Part shown: positions 1 through 7,948 of the stretch, piece after piece | Layout of the letters: each line of letters begins with the position of its first letter | Numbering within the stretch: the first letter of the stretch is position 1 | NCBI RefSeq assembly: GCF_900157385.1 | Contig: NZ_LT717701.1 | Location: 841,772 to 905,771 of the forward strand | Length of the DNA stretch: 64,000 bases | Source: Mycobacterium terramassiliense | Lineage (GTDB): Bacteria > Actinomycetota > Actinomycetes > Mycobacteriales > Mycobacteriaceae | Reading direction: 5' to 3' | Notes under the pieces: model-generated | Database searches by the model: none | Told to the model about the DNA's origin: nothing | The model's input: the letters and a program-made list of their open reading frames with translations, nothing else | Translations under genes and position numbers: made by a program

Positions 1-1059
1 GTCGATGCCCGGCGCGATGGCAACGCCGGTGTCGGCCAGCAATTTTGAGCAGAATCCCAGCGAGTCGCCGGTGAAGTCCGAGACGTCGGCGTACACGTAG
101 AACGCGCCGTCGGTGGGCGCCAGCCGGTCGACGCCGATCGCGCGGAGCCCGTCGAGGAGCAGCGACCGGTTGACCGCGTAATGCCGCAGATTGCCGTCGG
201 CCTCGGCGGTGGCCTCCGGGGTGAACGCCGCCACCGCGGCGATCTGCGACAGCACCGGCGGGCAGATGGTGAAGTTGCCGGTCAGGCAGTCCACCGCCCG
301 GCGCAGCTCGGGCGGCACCAGCAGCCAGCCGAGCCGCCAGCCCGTCATCGCGTAATACTTCGAAAAGCTGTTGACCACCACCGCGTCTCGCGATGTCTGC
401 CAGGCGCAGCTGGTCTCCGGTGCCGCGTCGTAGACCAGGCCGTGGTAGACCTCGTCGCTGATCAGCCGTACGCCGGATGCCTGACACCACGACGCGATCG
501 CGGACAACTCGGCCGGCGGGATGACGGTCCCGGTGGGATTGGCGGGGCTGGCGACGATCACGCCCTTGATGGGTGGGTCCAGTTCGGCGAGCATCCGCGC
601 GGTGGGCTGGAACCGGGTTTGCGGCCCGCACGCGATGTCTACTACCTCACATCCCAACGCGGACAGGATGTTTCGGTAGCAGGGATAGCCGGGACTGGCC
701 AGCGCCACGCGATCGCCGACGTCGAAGCACGCCAGGAAGGCGAGCAGGAATCCGCCCGAGGAGCCCGTGGTCACGACGACCGCGTCGGGCTCCACGTCGA
801 TGCCGTGTTTGTGTTGGTAGTCGGCCGCTATCGCGGCGCGCAGTTCCGGAATGCCCAGCGCGACCGTATAACCCAGCTGGTTGGCGTGCAGCGCGGCGGC
901 CGCCGCCGCGCGCACCGGCTCGGGCGCGCCGACGCTGGGCTGGCCCGCCGACAAGTTCACGAGGTCGCCATGGGTGCGCTGCCGCTCCGCGGCGGCCAGC
1001 CAGACATCCATCACATAGAACGGCGGGATGCCGGCGCGCAGGGCGACGTGGTCGGTCAC
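1..1059 (-). CDS. aspB: Aspartate/aromatic aminotransferase (AspB-like), 3' end cut by the window
   Basis: PLP-dependent fold-type I aminotransferase; 353 codons are visible and the C-terminus lies beyond base 1. The protein begins VTDHVALRAGIPPFYVMDVW from a GTG at 1059-1057. The motif SFSKYYAMTGWRLGW carries the expected PLP-binding lysine, and NPTGTV is the usual class I/II substrate-loop signature. It closely matches my recollection of M. tuberculosis Rv3565 (388 aa), so about 35 residues are missing. The GTG overlaps the fadE33 stop (GTGA), so it is the last visible gene of the leftward fadD3-fadE31-fadE32-fadE33 operon. A role for an aminotransferase in ring degradation is not established; it may simply be co-transcribed. 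Confidence 0.9.
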   Translation of the reverse strand, partial: MTDHVALRAGIPPFYVMDVWLAAAERQRTHGDLVNLSAGQPSVGAPEPVRAAAAAALHANQLGYTVALGIPELRAAIAADYQHKHGIDVEPDAVVVTTGSSGGFLLAFLACFDVGDRVALASPGYPCYRNILSALGCEVVDIACGPQTRFQPTARMLAELDPPIKGVIVASPANPTGTVIPPAELSAIASWCQASGVRLISDEVYHGLVYDAAPETSCAWQTSRDAVVVNSFSKYYAMTGWRLGWLLVPPELRRAVDCLTGNFTICPPVLSQIAAVAAFTPEATAEADGNLRHYAVNRSLLLDGLRAIGVDRLAPTDGAFYVYADVSDFTGDSLGFCSKLLADTGVAIAPGID

Positions 1060-2009
1060 GTCGGCAAGACTTCACATTCCAGCTGGCGCAGCAGCTCGCG
1101 CGGCGAGCCGAGCAGTTGTGCGCTGCCGTGGGCGCGCTTGAAGTACAGGTGCATGTCGTGTTCCCACGTGATCGCGATCCCGCCGTGCAACTGAATCCCC
1201 TCGGCGGCGACGTCTTTCAACGCCTCGGTGGCGGCCAGGCGCGCGGTGGCGGCGTTGGTGGGCGTGGGGTCGTCGCAGGCGTCGGACACCACGGCCTTCG
1301 CCGCGGCAACGGTGACATACAGGTTGGCCATCCGATGCTTGAGCGCCTGAAAGCTGCCGATCGGCCGGCCGAATTGAACCCGGCTCTTGGTGTATTCGAC
1401 GGTCAGTTCCAGGCAACGTTCGGCGGCGCCGATCTGCTCGGCCGCCAGCAGGATGGCCGCGGTGTCGGCGATGCCCGGGTCGGCGCCGATCGTTTCGGTC
1501 TCTTCCGGGCGCACCCGGGCGAGGCGGCGGGTGGGGTCCATGGTGTCGACGGGCTGCGCGCTGAACCGGGTCCACCTGTTCAGCCGGCCGCCGTCAACCG
1601 CGACGACGACGTCGGCGATGTCGCCGTTGACCACGTAGTCGGGGTCGAGCACCAGCGCGCCGATCGAACCGCCCTCGGCGAGCCCCGCCAGGGTCTCGCC
1701 GTCCGGCTCGGCCGCGGCGAGCAACGCCAGCTCCGCCAGCGTCGTGCCCAGCAGCGGTGAGGGCACCAGGGCGCGACCCAGCTCCTGCAGAACGGTTGCG
1801 GCGTCGGCCAATTCGCCGCCCGCACCCCCCAGTTCCTCGGGAATCACCAGGGCCGCCGCGCCGACCTGCTCGCACAGTAGCCGCCACAGCGTCTCGTCGT
1901 AGCCGCGCTCGGACTCCGTCGCGGCGCGCACCGCCGCCGGTTCCGCGTGCTTGGCCACCAGGGCCGCGACGGTCTCGCGCAGCAGCTCGCGCTCTTCAGT
2001 CATGCTCAT
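1056..2009 (-). CDS. fadE33: Acyl-CoA dehydrogenase FadE33
   Basis: A short acyl-CoA dehydrogenase subunit of 317 aa (the M. tuberculosis protein is about 318). It starts MSMTEERELLRETVAALVAK. The ATG at 2009 is chosen because it forms an ATGA overlap with the fadE32 stop; a longer frame extends upstream but runs into fadE32. The C-terminal motifs YTKSRVQFGRPIGSFQALKH and QLHGGIAITWEHDMHLYFKR are typical of the ACAD helical domain. Short and full-length FadE subunits encoded side by side usually form alpha2beta2 FAD enzymes. The family context places it in late C/D-ring beta-oxidation downstream of HIP-CoA. The exact substrate and partner cannot be read from sequence. Confidence 0.92.
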   Translation of the reverse strand: MSMTEERELLRETVAALVAKHAEPAAVRAATESERGYDETLWRLLCEQVGAAALVIPEELGGAGGELADAATVLQELGRALVPSPLLGTTLAELALLAAAEPDGETLAGLAEGGSIGALVLDPDYVVNGDIADVVVAVDGGRLNRWTRFSAQPVDTMDPTRRLARVRPEETETIGADPGIADTAAILLAAEQIGAAERCLELTVEYTKSRVQFGRPIGSFQALKHRMANLYVTVAAAKAVVSDACDDPTPTNAATARLAATEALKDVAAEGIQLHGGIAITWEHDMHLYFKRAHGSAQLLGSPRELLRQLECEVLPT

Positions 2010-2941
2010 AGCGCCTCCAGCACTCGGCGCCGATGCGCCTCGGGCGTGCCCCACGCCGAGCGTAATGCCTGCACCCGCAGCAGCCACAGGGACAGGTCGT
2101 GTTCCTGGGTAAACCCGATCGCGCCGTGGGTTTGCAGCGAGGCGCGCGCCGCCAGCAGGGCGGCCTCCGACGCCGCGGCCTTCGCCGCGCCGACGTCGCG
2201 TGCTTCTAGGGAGAGCGCCGCGCCGTAGACCAGGGGACGGGCCAGCTCGATCGCGATGTGCACGTCGGCCAGTTTGTGCTTGATCGCCTGGTAGGAACCG
2301 ATCACTCGGCCGAACTGGCTGCGTTGCTTGGCGTAGTCGACGGCGCCGGCCAGCAGCGCCTCGGCGGCGCCGACCAGCTGCGCCGCGGTGGCCAACGCGC
2401 CGAACTCGTAGGCGCGCTTGACGTCCGCTTGCCAGGGCTCACCGGACGGGGTGACGTCGTAGAGGCGGCGGCTGGGGTCGACGGACTCGTGCTGTTCACC
2501 CGGGGCCGCCTGCGTCACACCGCCCTCGCGGGCCAGCAGCACCAGCCCGGCCGTCTCGGCGTCGACGGCACGCGGGTTGTGTGGCGGCATCGCGACGGTG
2601 GCGATGAGCTCGCCGGAGGCCAGGCCCGCGCAGCGCTCGTCGTCCGCCAGCAAAATCGGTGCCACCGCGAGGGATTCGGCCACCGGTCCCGGCACGCACC
2701 AGCGGCCGAGACGTTCGAGGGCGACCACCAGGTCGACGGGCTCGGCGCCGATGCCGTCGAATTTCTCCGGCACGGCCAGCGCGGTGACGCCCAGGTTCGC
2801 CAGCTGCTCCCACACCTTGCGGCCGGGCGCGGTATCACCGGCCGACCACGCGCGGATGGTGCCCGGCAGGTCCGCCGCCCCCAGCGCCGCGTCGATGCTC
2901 GCCGCGAAGTCGCGCTGCTGTTCGTCTAGTGCGAAGTCCAT
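2006..2941 (-). CDS. fadE32: Acyl-CoA dehydrogenase FadE32
   Basis: ACAD-family subunit of 311 aa beginning MDFALDEQQRDFAASIDAAL. The ACAD C-terminal domain is visible: YAKQRSQFGRVIGSYQAIKH, then QTHGAIGFTQEHDLSLWLLR. A much longer open frame (to 4183) reads through fadE31 in another phase and is a high-GC artefact. The real ATG at 2941 shares its A with the TAA of fadE31 (TAATG), which supports this start and translational coupling. It is a short ACAD that probably pairs with FadE31 or FadE33 in oxidation of a C/D-ring fragment after HIP-CoA formation. Product identity rests on order and length. Confidence 0.92.
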   Translation of the reverse strand: MDFALDEQQRDFAASIDAALGAADLPGTIRAWSAGDTAPGRKVWEQLANLGVTALAVPEKFDGIGAEPVDLVVALERLGRWCVPGPVAESLAVAPILLADDERCAGLASGELIATVAMPPHNPRAVDAETAGLVLLAREGGVTQAAPGEQHESVDPSRRLYDVTPSGEPWQADVKRAYEFGALATAAQLVGAAEALLAGAVDYAKQRSQFGRVIGSYQAIKHKLADVHIAIELARPLVYGAALSLEARDVGAAKAAASEAALLAARASLQTHGAIGFTQEHDLSLWLLRVQALRSAWGTPEAHRRRVLEAL

Positions 2942-4074
2942 TACCTTTTCTCCCGGGGCAGACCCAGCAGACGTTCCGAGATGATGTTGCGCTGGATTTC
3001 GTTGGTGCCGGCGTAGATCGGGCCCCCCAGGGCGAACAGCAGCCCGTCGGTCCACGGGCCGGCCAGCTCGCCGTCGGCGTCGAGGACGTCGAGGGCCGTC
3101 TGATGTATCGCGACGTCGAGGTCCGACCAGAACACCTTGGTCACCGACGATTCGGCGCCGAGCTCGCCGCCGGCGGCCAGCCTGGTCACCGTGCCGAACG
3201 TCTGCAGGCGGTAGGCCTGCGCCTTGATCCACGCATCGGCGACCCGGTCGGCGAGTTCCGGGGGGCTGCCGCGGTCCTGCCACAGGCCCACCAATCGTTC
3301 CGCCGCCGCGAGGAAGCGGGCGGGGCTGCGCAGCGACATGCCGCGCTCGTTGCTCGATGTGCTCATGGCCGCCCGCCAGCCCTCGTTCGGGGTGCCGATG
3401 ACGTCCTCGTCGGGGACGAAGACGTCGTCGAGGAAGATCTCCCCGAAGCCGGTGTCGCCGCCGAGCTGCACGATGGGCCGCACGGTGACGCCGTTGGCCT
3501 TCAGGTCGAACATCAGGTAGGTCAGGCCGTTGTGCCGCTCGGCCGAGGGGTCGGACCGGAACAGCCCGAATCCCATTTCGGCGAACGGCGCCCGCGAGCT
3601 CCAGATCTTCTGGCCGTTGAGCAGCCAGCCGCCGTCGGTTCGGGTGGCGGTGGACCGCAGCGAGGCCAGGTCGCTGCCGGATTCGGGCTCCGACCACGCC
3701 TGCGCCCAGATCTGTTCGCCGCTGGCCATTTTCGGCAGGATCCGGTCGAGCTGCTCGGGGGTGCCGTGCGCGAACAGCGTCGGGGCCAGCATCGAGGTGC
3801 CGTTGGCGCTGGCCCGTCCCGGCGCCCCGGCGCGAAAGTACTCCTCCTCGAACACCACCCAATGCAGCAGCGGCGCGTCGCGGCCGCCGTACTTCTTCGG
3901 CCAGGTGATCACCGACAGGCCGGCGTCGAACAGGACCTTGTCCCAATGCCGGTGCTGGGCAAAGCCTTCGGCGTTGTCGTAGGACTTCGTCGGGATCTCC
4001 GCGGCGTTGGCCGACAGGAACTCCCGGACCTCGGCCTGGAAGGCCAGCGTGTCGTCGTCTAATTGCAGGTCCAT
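2941..4074 (-). CDS. fadE31: Acyl-CoA dehydrogenase FadE31
   Basis: Full-length acyl-CoA dehydrogenase of 377 aa, the same length as M. tuberculosis FadE31. It starts MDLQLDDDTLAFQAEVREF. The mid-protein segment WAQAWSEPESGSDLASLRST is the FAD/substrate-binding ACAD signature, and the C-terminus GGPIYAGTNEIQRNIISERL is the classic family ending. The ATG overlaps the fadD3 stop (ATGA). It probably forms a heterotetramer with a short neighbouring FadE and acts on CoA thioesters from the methylhexahydroindanedione propionate (HIP) branch of cholesterol degradation. The precise dehydrogenation step is inferred only from its KstR2-type neighbourhood. Confidence 0.93.
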   Translation of the reverse strand: MDLQLDDDTLAFQAEVREFLSANAAEIPTKSYDNAEGFAQHRHWDKVLFDAGLSVITWPKKYGGRDAPLLHWVVFEEEYFRAGAPGRASANGTSMLAPTLFAHGTPEQLDRILPKMASGEQIWAQAWSEPESGSDLASLRSTATRTDGGWLLNGQKIWSSRAPFAEMGFGLFRSDPSAERHNGLTYLMFDLKANGVTVRPIVQLGGDTGFGEIFLDDVFVPDEDVIGTPNEGWRAAMSTSSNERGMSLRSPARFLAAAERLVGLWQDRGSPPELADRVADAWIKAQAYRLQTFGTVTRLAAGGELGAESSVTKVFWSDLDVAIHQTALDVLDADGELAGPWTDGLLFALGGPIYAGTNEIQRNIISERLLGLPREKR

Positions 4075-5621
4075 CAGGCCAGCTCCCGCAGTTGTGGTTT
4101 GACCACCTTGCCGCCCGGGTTGCGCGGCAACGTGTCGACGAAGCGCACCGACCGCGGCGCCTTGAAGTTCGCCAAATGCTCACGGGTGTAGGCGATCACG
4201 GACTCTTCGTCGAGGTTGGCGCCCGGCCGGGCCACCACGAACGCGCGGCCGACCTCGCCCAGCCGCTCGTCGGGCACCCCGATCACCGCGGCGTCGGCCA
4301 CCCCCGCCATGCGGGCCAGGACCTGCTCGACCTCGGCGGGGTAGACGTTGAATCCGCCGCAGATGTACATGTCCTTGAGCCGATCGGTGATGCGCAAGTT
4401 GCCCGCCTCGTCGACGGCGCCGATGTCGCCGGTGTGCAGCCAGCCGTCCGCGTCGATGGCGGCCGCGGTCGCGGCCGGGTCATCGAGGTAGCCCAGCATG
4501 ACGTTCGGCCCGCGCAGCAGGACCTCGCCGGCTTCTCCGGAAGCGCTTGAGTCGATCCGCAATTCGAAGTCGGCGAAGGGCCGCCCGCAGGTGGTGGCGA
4601 CGGTGACCGCGTCGTCGTCGGCGCGGCACATGGTGCCCATGCCGTTGGCCTCGGTCAGCCCGTAGGCCGTCAGCACGATGTCGATGTCGAGCTCGGACTG
4701 CATGCGTTCGACCAGCACGACCGGCACCGTGGCCGCGCCCGTCACCGCGAACCGCAGCGAGCTCAGGTCGTAGTCGCGCCGCGCCGGATGGTCGAGCAGG
4801 GTCTGGTAGATGGTGGGCGGCCCGGGCAACACCGTGATGCGGTGTTGCTCGATCGCCTGCAGCGCGCGCAGCGGGTCGAAGGTCAGGTGGGGGATCAGCG
4901 TCGCGCCGGTCTGCAGGCAGGCCAAGATGCCGGCCTTGTAGCCGAAGTTGTGGAAGAACGGGTTGATGCAGAGGTATCGGTCGTCGCTGGTGATCTTGCC
5001 GTTGGCCGCCCACGACGCCGAGGCCGACAGCGACTGCCGATGCGCACACAGCACGCCTTTGCTGCGCCCGGTGGTACCGGAGGTGAACAGGATGTCGCTG
5101 ATGTCGTCGGGGGTGACGGCGGCGGCACGGCGCCTTACCGCGTCGGTGGCCGGGGATTCGGTGCCACGCGCGATGAAGTCGTCCCACGTGCCGTCGCCGG
5201 CGTCGATCGGGATTCTGACGATGTGCCGCAGCGCCGGCAGCGCTTGAGAGTTCAGGTCGGCGACGGGGTCTTTGCCGAGGAATTGCCCCATGCCGAACAG
5301 CACCGGCGCGGCGGTGCGCGCCAGGATGTCGGCGGCCTCCTCGGCGGTGTAGCGGGTGTTCAGCGGCACCATCGCGGCCCCGGCGTGGTGGATCGCCAGG
5401 CACGCCACCACCCAGTGCCAGGTGTTCGGCGACCAGATCGCGACCCGGTCTCCGGCCCGGACGCCCAGCGCGATGAGTGCGGCCGCCGCCCGATGCACCT
5501 CGGCGCGCAGCGCGGCCGACGTGAACGTCCGCTCGTCGGTGATCAGCGCGTCGTGATCGGGGAGCCGCTGCGCCAGGCGATCCAGCGCCGCCGGCACGGT
5601 GCGCGGGTCGCCGATCATCAT
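4074..5621 (-). CDS. fadD3: HIP-CoA synthetase FadD3
   Basis: Adenylate-forming acyl-CoA synthetase of 515 aa. Visible ANL motifs are FTSGTTGRSKGVLC (P-loop-like AMP motif), YGLTEANG, WLHTGDIGAVDEAG and the C-terminal NPGGKVVKPQL with the catalytic lysine. In M. tuberculosis FadD3 activates 3aα-H-4α(3'-propanoate)-7aβ-methylhexahydro-1,5-indanedione (HIP) to its CoA thioester, the entry step for rings C and D. The start is MMIG at 5621 or the second ATG at 5618; an AGGAG sits just upstream. It is first gene of the leftward operon and diverges from fadE30 across a KstR2 box. The HIP-CoA product is the known inducer ligand of KstR2. Confidence 0.95.
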   Translation of the reverse strand: MMIGDPRTVPAALDRLAQRLPDHDALITDERTFTSAALRAEVHRAAAALIALGVRAGDRVAIWSPNTWHWVVACLAIHHAGAAMVPLNTRYTAEEAADILARTAAPVLFGMGQFLGKDPVADLNSQALPALRHIVRIPIDAGDGTWDDFIARGTESPATDAVRRRAAAVTPDDISDILFTSGTTGRSKGVLCAHRQSLSASASWAANGKITSDDRYLCINPFFHNFGYKAGILACLQTGATLIPHLTFDPLRALQAIEQHRITVLPGPPTIYQTLLDHPARRDYDLSSLRFAVTGAATVPVVLVERMQSELDIDIVLTAYGLTEANGMGTMCRADDDAVTVATTCGRPFADFELRIDSSASGEAGEVLLRGPNVMLGYLDDPAATAAAIDADGWLHTGDIGAVDEAGNLRITDRLKDMYICGGFNVYPAEVEQVLARMAGVADAAVIGVPDERLGEVGRAFVVARPGANLDEESVIAYTREHLANFKAPRSVRFVDTLPRNPGGKVVKPQLRELA

Positions 5622-5646
5622 CGCTCCTCTGGACCGCTCCTAACAA

Positions 5647-5660
5647 AGCAAGTGCTTGGT
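5647..5660. promoter_or_regulatory. KstR2 operator between fadD3 and fadE30
   Basis: AGCAAGTGCTTGGT matches the published KstR2 consensus AnCAAGnnCTTGnT at every fixed position. It lies in the 56-bp divergent gap, 17 bp before the fadE30 ATG and 25 bp before the fadD3 start, so it should control both directions. Confidence 0.88.
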
Positions 5661-5677
5661 AGGTTAGCCTACAGGGC

Positions 5678-6826
5678 ATGCAGGACGTCGAGGAGTTCCG
5701 GGCCGAGGTCCGCGGTTGGCTCGCCGACAATCTGGTCGGCGAATTCGCGGCGCTCAAGGGGCTCGGCGGGCCGGGGCGCGAGCACGAGGCGTTCGAGGAA
5801 CGGCGCGCGTGGAACCAGCACCTGGCCGCCGCCGGCCTGACCTGCCTGGGGTGGCCGGTCGAGCACGGCGGCCGCGGGCTGTCCACCGCACACCGGGTGG
5901 CGTTCTACGAGGAGTACGCGAAGGCCGACGCGCCGGACAAGGTCAACCACTTCGGCGAGGAGCTGCTCGGCCCGACGCTGATCGCGTTCGGGACGCCCGA
6001 GCAGCAGCAGCGCTTCCTGCCCCGCATCCTCGACGTCACCGAGCTGTGGTGCCAGGGCTATTCCGAGCCCGGCGCCGGCAGCGACCTGGCCAACGTCTCG
6101 ACGACCGCCGAACTCGACGGCGACCAATGGGTGATCAACGGCCAGAAGGTGTGGACGTCGCTGGCGCACTTGTCGCAGTGGTGCTTCGTGGTGGCGCGCA
6201 CCGAGAAGGGCTCCAAGCGACACGCCGGCCTGTCGTACCTGCTGGTGCCACTGGACCAGCCCGGGGTGCAGATCCGGCCGATCGTCCAGATCACCGGCAC
6301 GGCCGAGTTCAACGAGGTGTTTTTCGACGACGCCCGCACCGACGCGTCGTTGGTGGTCGGCCAGCCCGGGGACGGCTGGCGCGTCGCGATGGGGACGCTG
6401 ACCTTCGAGCGAGGCGTCTCCACATTGGGACAGCAAATCCGCTACGCCCGTGAGCTTTCCAATCTGGCCGAGCTCGCGCGGCGCACCGGCGCCGCCGACG
6501 ACCCGTTCATCCGGGAGCGGCTGACGCGGGCGTGGACCGGACTGCGAGCGATGCGTTCGTACGCTTTGGCCACCATGGACGTCGAGCAGCCCGGCCAGGA
6601 CAACGTGTCGAAGCTGTTGTGGGCCAACTGGCATCGCGATCTGGGCGAGCTGGCGATGGACGTCATCGGCAAGCCGGGGATGGCGTTGTCCGACGGGGAA
6701 TTCGACGAGTGGCAGCGGCTTTTCCTGTTCACCCGAGCGGACACCATCTACGGCGGCTCCAACGAGATCCAGCGCAACATCATCGCCGAGCGGGTGCTCG
6801 GCCTACCCCGAGAGGTCAAGGGATGA
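5678..6826 (+). CDS. fadE30: Acyl-CoA dehydrogenase FadE30 (HIP-CoA oxidation)
   Basis: Acyl-CoA dehydrogenase of 382 aa (M. tuberculosis FadE30 is 385). It starts MQDVEEFRAEVRGWLADNL. Signatures include WCQGYSEPGAGSDLANVST in the middle domain and DTIYGGSNEIQRNIIAERVL at the end. It is the dehydrogenase assigned in the literature to the first beta-oxidation step on HIP-CoA. It diverges from fadD3 under one KstR2 operator and overlaps ipdF by ATGA, so ligation, dehydrogenation and the following reductase step are co-regulated. The start is supported by the short distance to the operator. Confidence 0.94.
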   Translation: MQDVEEFRAEVRGWLADNLVGEFAALKGLGGPGREHEAFEERRAWNQHLAAAGLTCLGWPVEHGGRGLSTAHRVAFYEEYAKADAPDKVNHFGEELLGPTLIAFGTPEQQQRFLPRILDVTELWCQGYSEPGAGSDLANVSTTAELDGDQWVINGQKVWTSLAHLSQWCFVVARTEKGSKRHAGLSYLLVPLDQPGVQIRPIVQITGTAEFNEVFFDDARTDASLVVGQPGDGWRVAMGTLTFERGVSTLGQQIRYARELSNLAELARRTGAADDPFIRERLTRAWTGLRAMRSYALATMDVEQPGQDNVSKLLWANWHRDLGELAMDVIGKPGMALSDGEFDEWQRLFLFTRADTIYGGSNEIQRNIIAERVLGLPREVKG

Positions 6827-7611
6827 GTCTGTCCGATACTCCGAAAGAGGTTGCCGGACACGGCCTGCTGGAAGGCAAGGTGGTCGTCGTGACCGCGGCC
6901 GCGGGAACCGGGATCGGTTCGGCGACGGCCCGCCGCGCCCTGGCGGAGGGTGCCGACGTGGTGGTGTCCGACCACCACGAACGACGCCTGGGGGAGACGG
7001 CCGACGAACTGAGCGCACTGGGACTGGGCCGGGTCGAAAAGGTGGTGTGCGACGTGACATCCACCGCCCAGGTCGATGCCCTGATCGACTCGACCACCGC
7101 GCGGATGGGCCGCTTGGACGTGCTGGTGAACAACGCCGGCCTGGGCGGGCAGACGCCGGTGGTCGACATGACCGACGACGAATGGGACCGCGTGCTGGAC
7201 GTGACGCTGACGTCGGTGTTCCGGGCCACCCGCGCGGCGCTGCGGTATTTCCGGGAGGCCTCGCACGGCGGCGTTATCGTCAACAACGCCAGCGTGCTGG
7301 GCTGGCGCGCGCAGCACTCGCAGTCGCACTACGCCGCCGCCAAGGCCGGCGTGATGGCGTTAACCCGCTGCAGCGCAATCGAAGCCGTCGAGTACGGCGT
7401 CCGGATCAACGCCGTCTCGCCGAGCATCGCGCGGCACAAGTTTCTCGACAAGACGACCTCGGCCGACCTGCTGGACCGGCTGTCGGCGGGCGAAGCGTTC
7501 GGGCGCGCCGCCGAGCCGTGGGAAATTGCTTCCACCATTGCCTTTTTGGCCAGCGACTACTCGAGTTACCTGACGGGAGAGGTGATCTCGGTCTCCAGCC
7601 AGCACCCGTGA
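6823..7611 (+). CDS. ipdF: Short-chain dehydrogenase IpdF
   Basis: SDR of 262 aa, the same length as Rv3559c. The ATG overlaps the fadE30 stop (ATGA). The Rossmann motif is TAAAGTGIGSATARR, a TGxxxGxG variant; NNAG and the catalytic YAAAK follow, with the Ser of the triad in VNNASVLG. In the HIP pathway IpdF is assigned an oxidoreductase step on a 5-oxo/5-hydroxy CoA intermediate, working with IpdC. The cofactor (NAD or NADP) is not settled by the sequence. The gene ends 35 bp before the decayed PPE fragment. Confidence 0.9.
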   Translation: MSLSDTPKEVAGHGLLEGKVVVVTAAAGTGIGSATARRALAEGADVVVSDHHERRLGETADELSALGLGRVEKVVCDVTSTAQVDALIDSTTARMGRLDVLVNNAGLGGQTPVVDMTDDEWDRVLDVTLTSVFRATRAALRYFREASHGGVIVNNASVLGWRAQHSQSHYAAAKAGVMALTRCSAIEAVEYGVRINAVSPSIARHKFLDKTTSADLLDRLSAGEAFGRAAEPWEIASTIAFLASDYSSYLTGEVISVSSQHP

Positions 7612-7646
7612 ACGGATCGGGACGATTACCAGTCTCGGATGCCGAA

Positions 7647-7940
7647 TCAAATGGCCTGGGTAGACTTGGTCAGATTGAACGAGGCCGTGATGGCGGTGCC
7701 GGAGTTCAACAAGCCCGAGACGTCATCTGTGGCTACAGGGAGTTGAGCGGTCGGGACGGCTTTGTTGAAAGAGCCTGATGCAGCGCCGTTGTCGGCCGTG
7801 CCGCCGCTGGCCGAGTCGAACAAGCCCGGGCTGACGGCACCCGTATTGCCGAAGTCCGAAGTGGGTGGCGCCGCTGCCGATGGTCCTGCCGGCGCCGGTG
7901 TACGCATTGTCCGAATTCCAGAAGCCCGTGCGTCCCATCA
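7647..7940 (-). pseudogene. Decayed C-terminal tail of a PPE-MPTR gene
   Basis: The 337-bp gap between ipdF and the first PPE gene contains no intact gene. On the minus strand it still encodes MPTR-like text in two frames. One frame has TGFWNSDNAYTGAG, directly downstream of the first PPE stop. A shifted frame has SDFGNTGAVSPGLFDSASGG and ends LLNSGTAITASFNLTKSTQAI-stop at 7647. The frame switch falls near 7855. This looks like the former 3' end of a longer PPE protein, lost through a premature stop and a frameshift. It could instead be the remnant of a fourth tandem copy. Confidence 0.55.
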
Positions 7941-7948
7941 AGCGCGCG

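Noticed and set aside
181..1760. Plus-strand frames of 337 and 395 aa over aspB and fadE33
   Set aside because: Shadows of the real minus-strand genes, which have clear PLP and ACAD motifs.
2006..4183. A single 725-aa fusion of two acyl-CoA dehydrogenases
   Set aside because: The upstream part is out-of-frame Arg-rich text over fadE31; the internal ATG at 2941 is coupled to the fadE31 stop.
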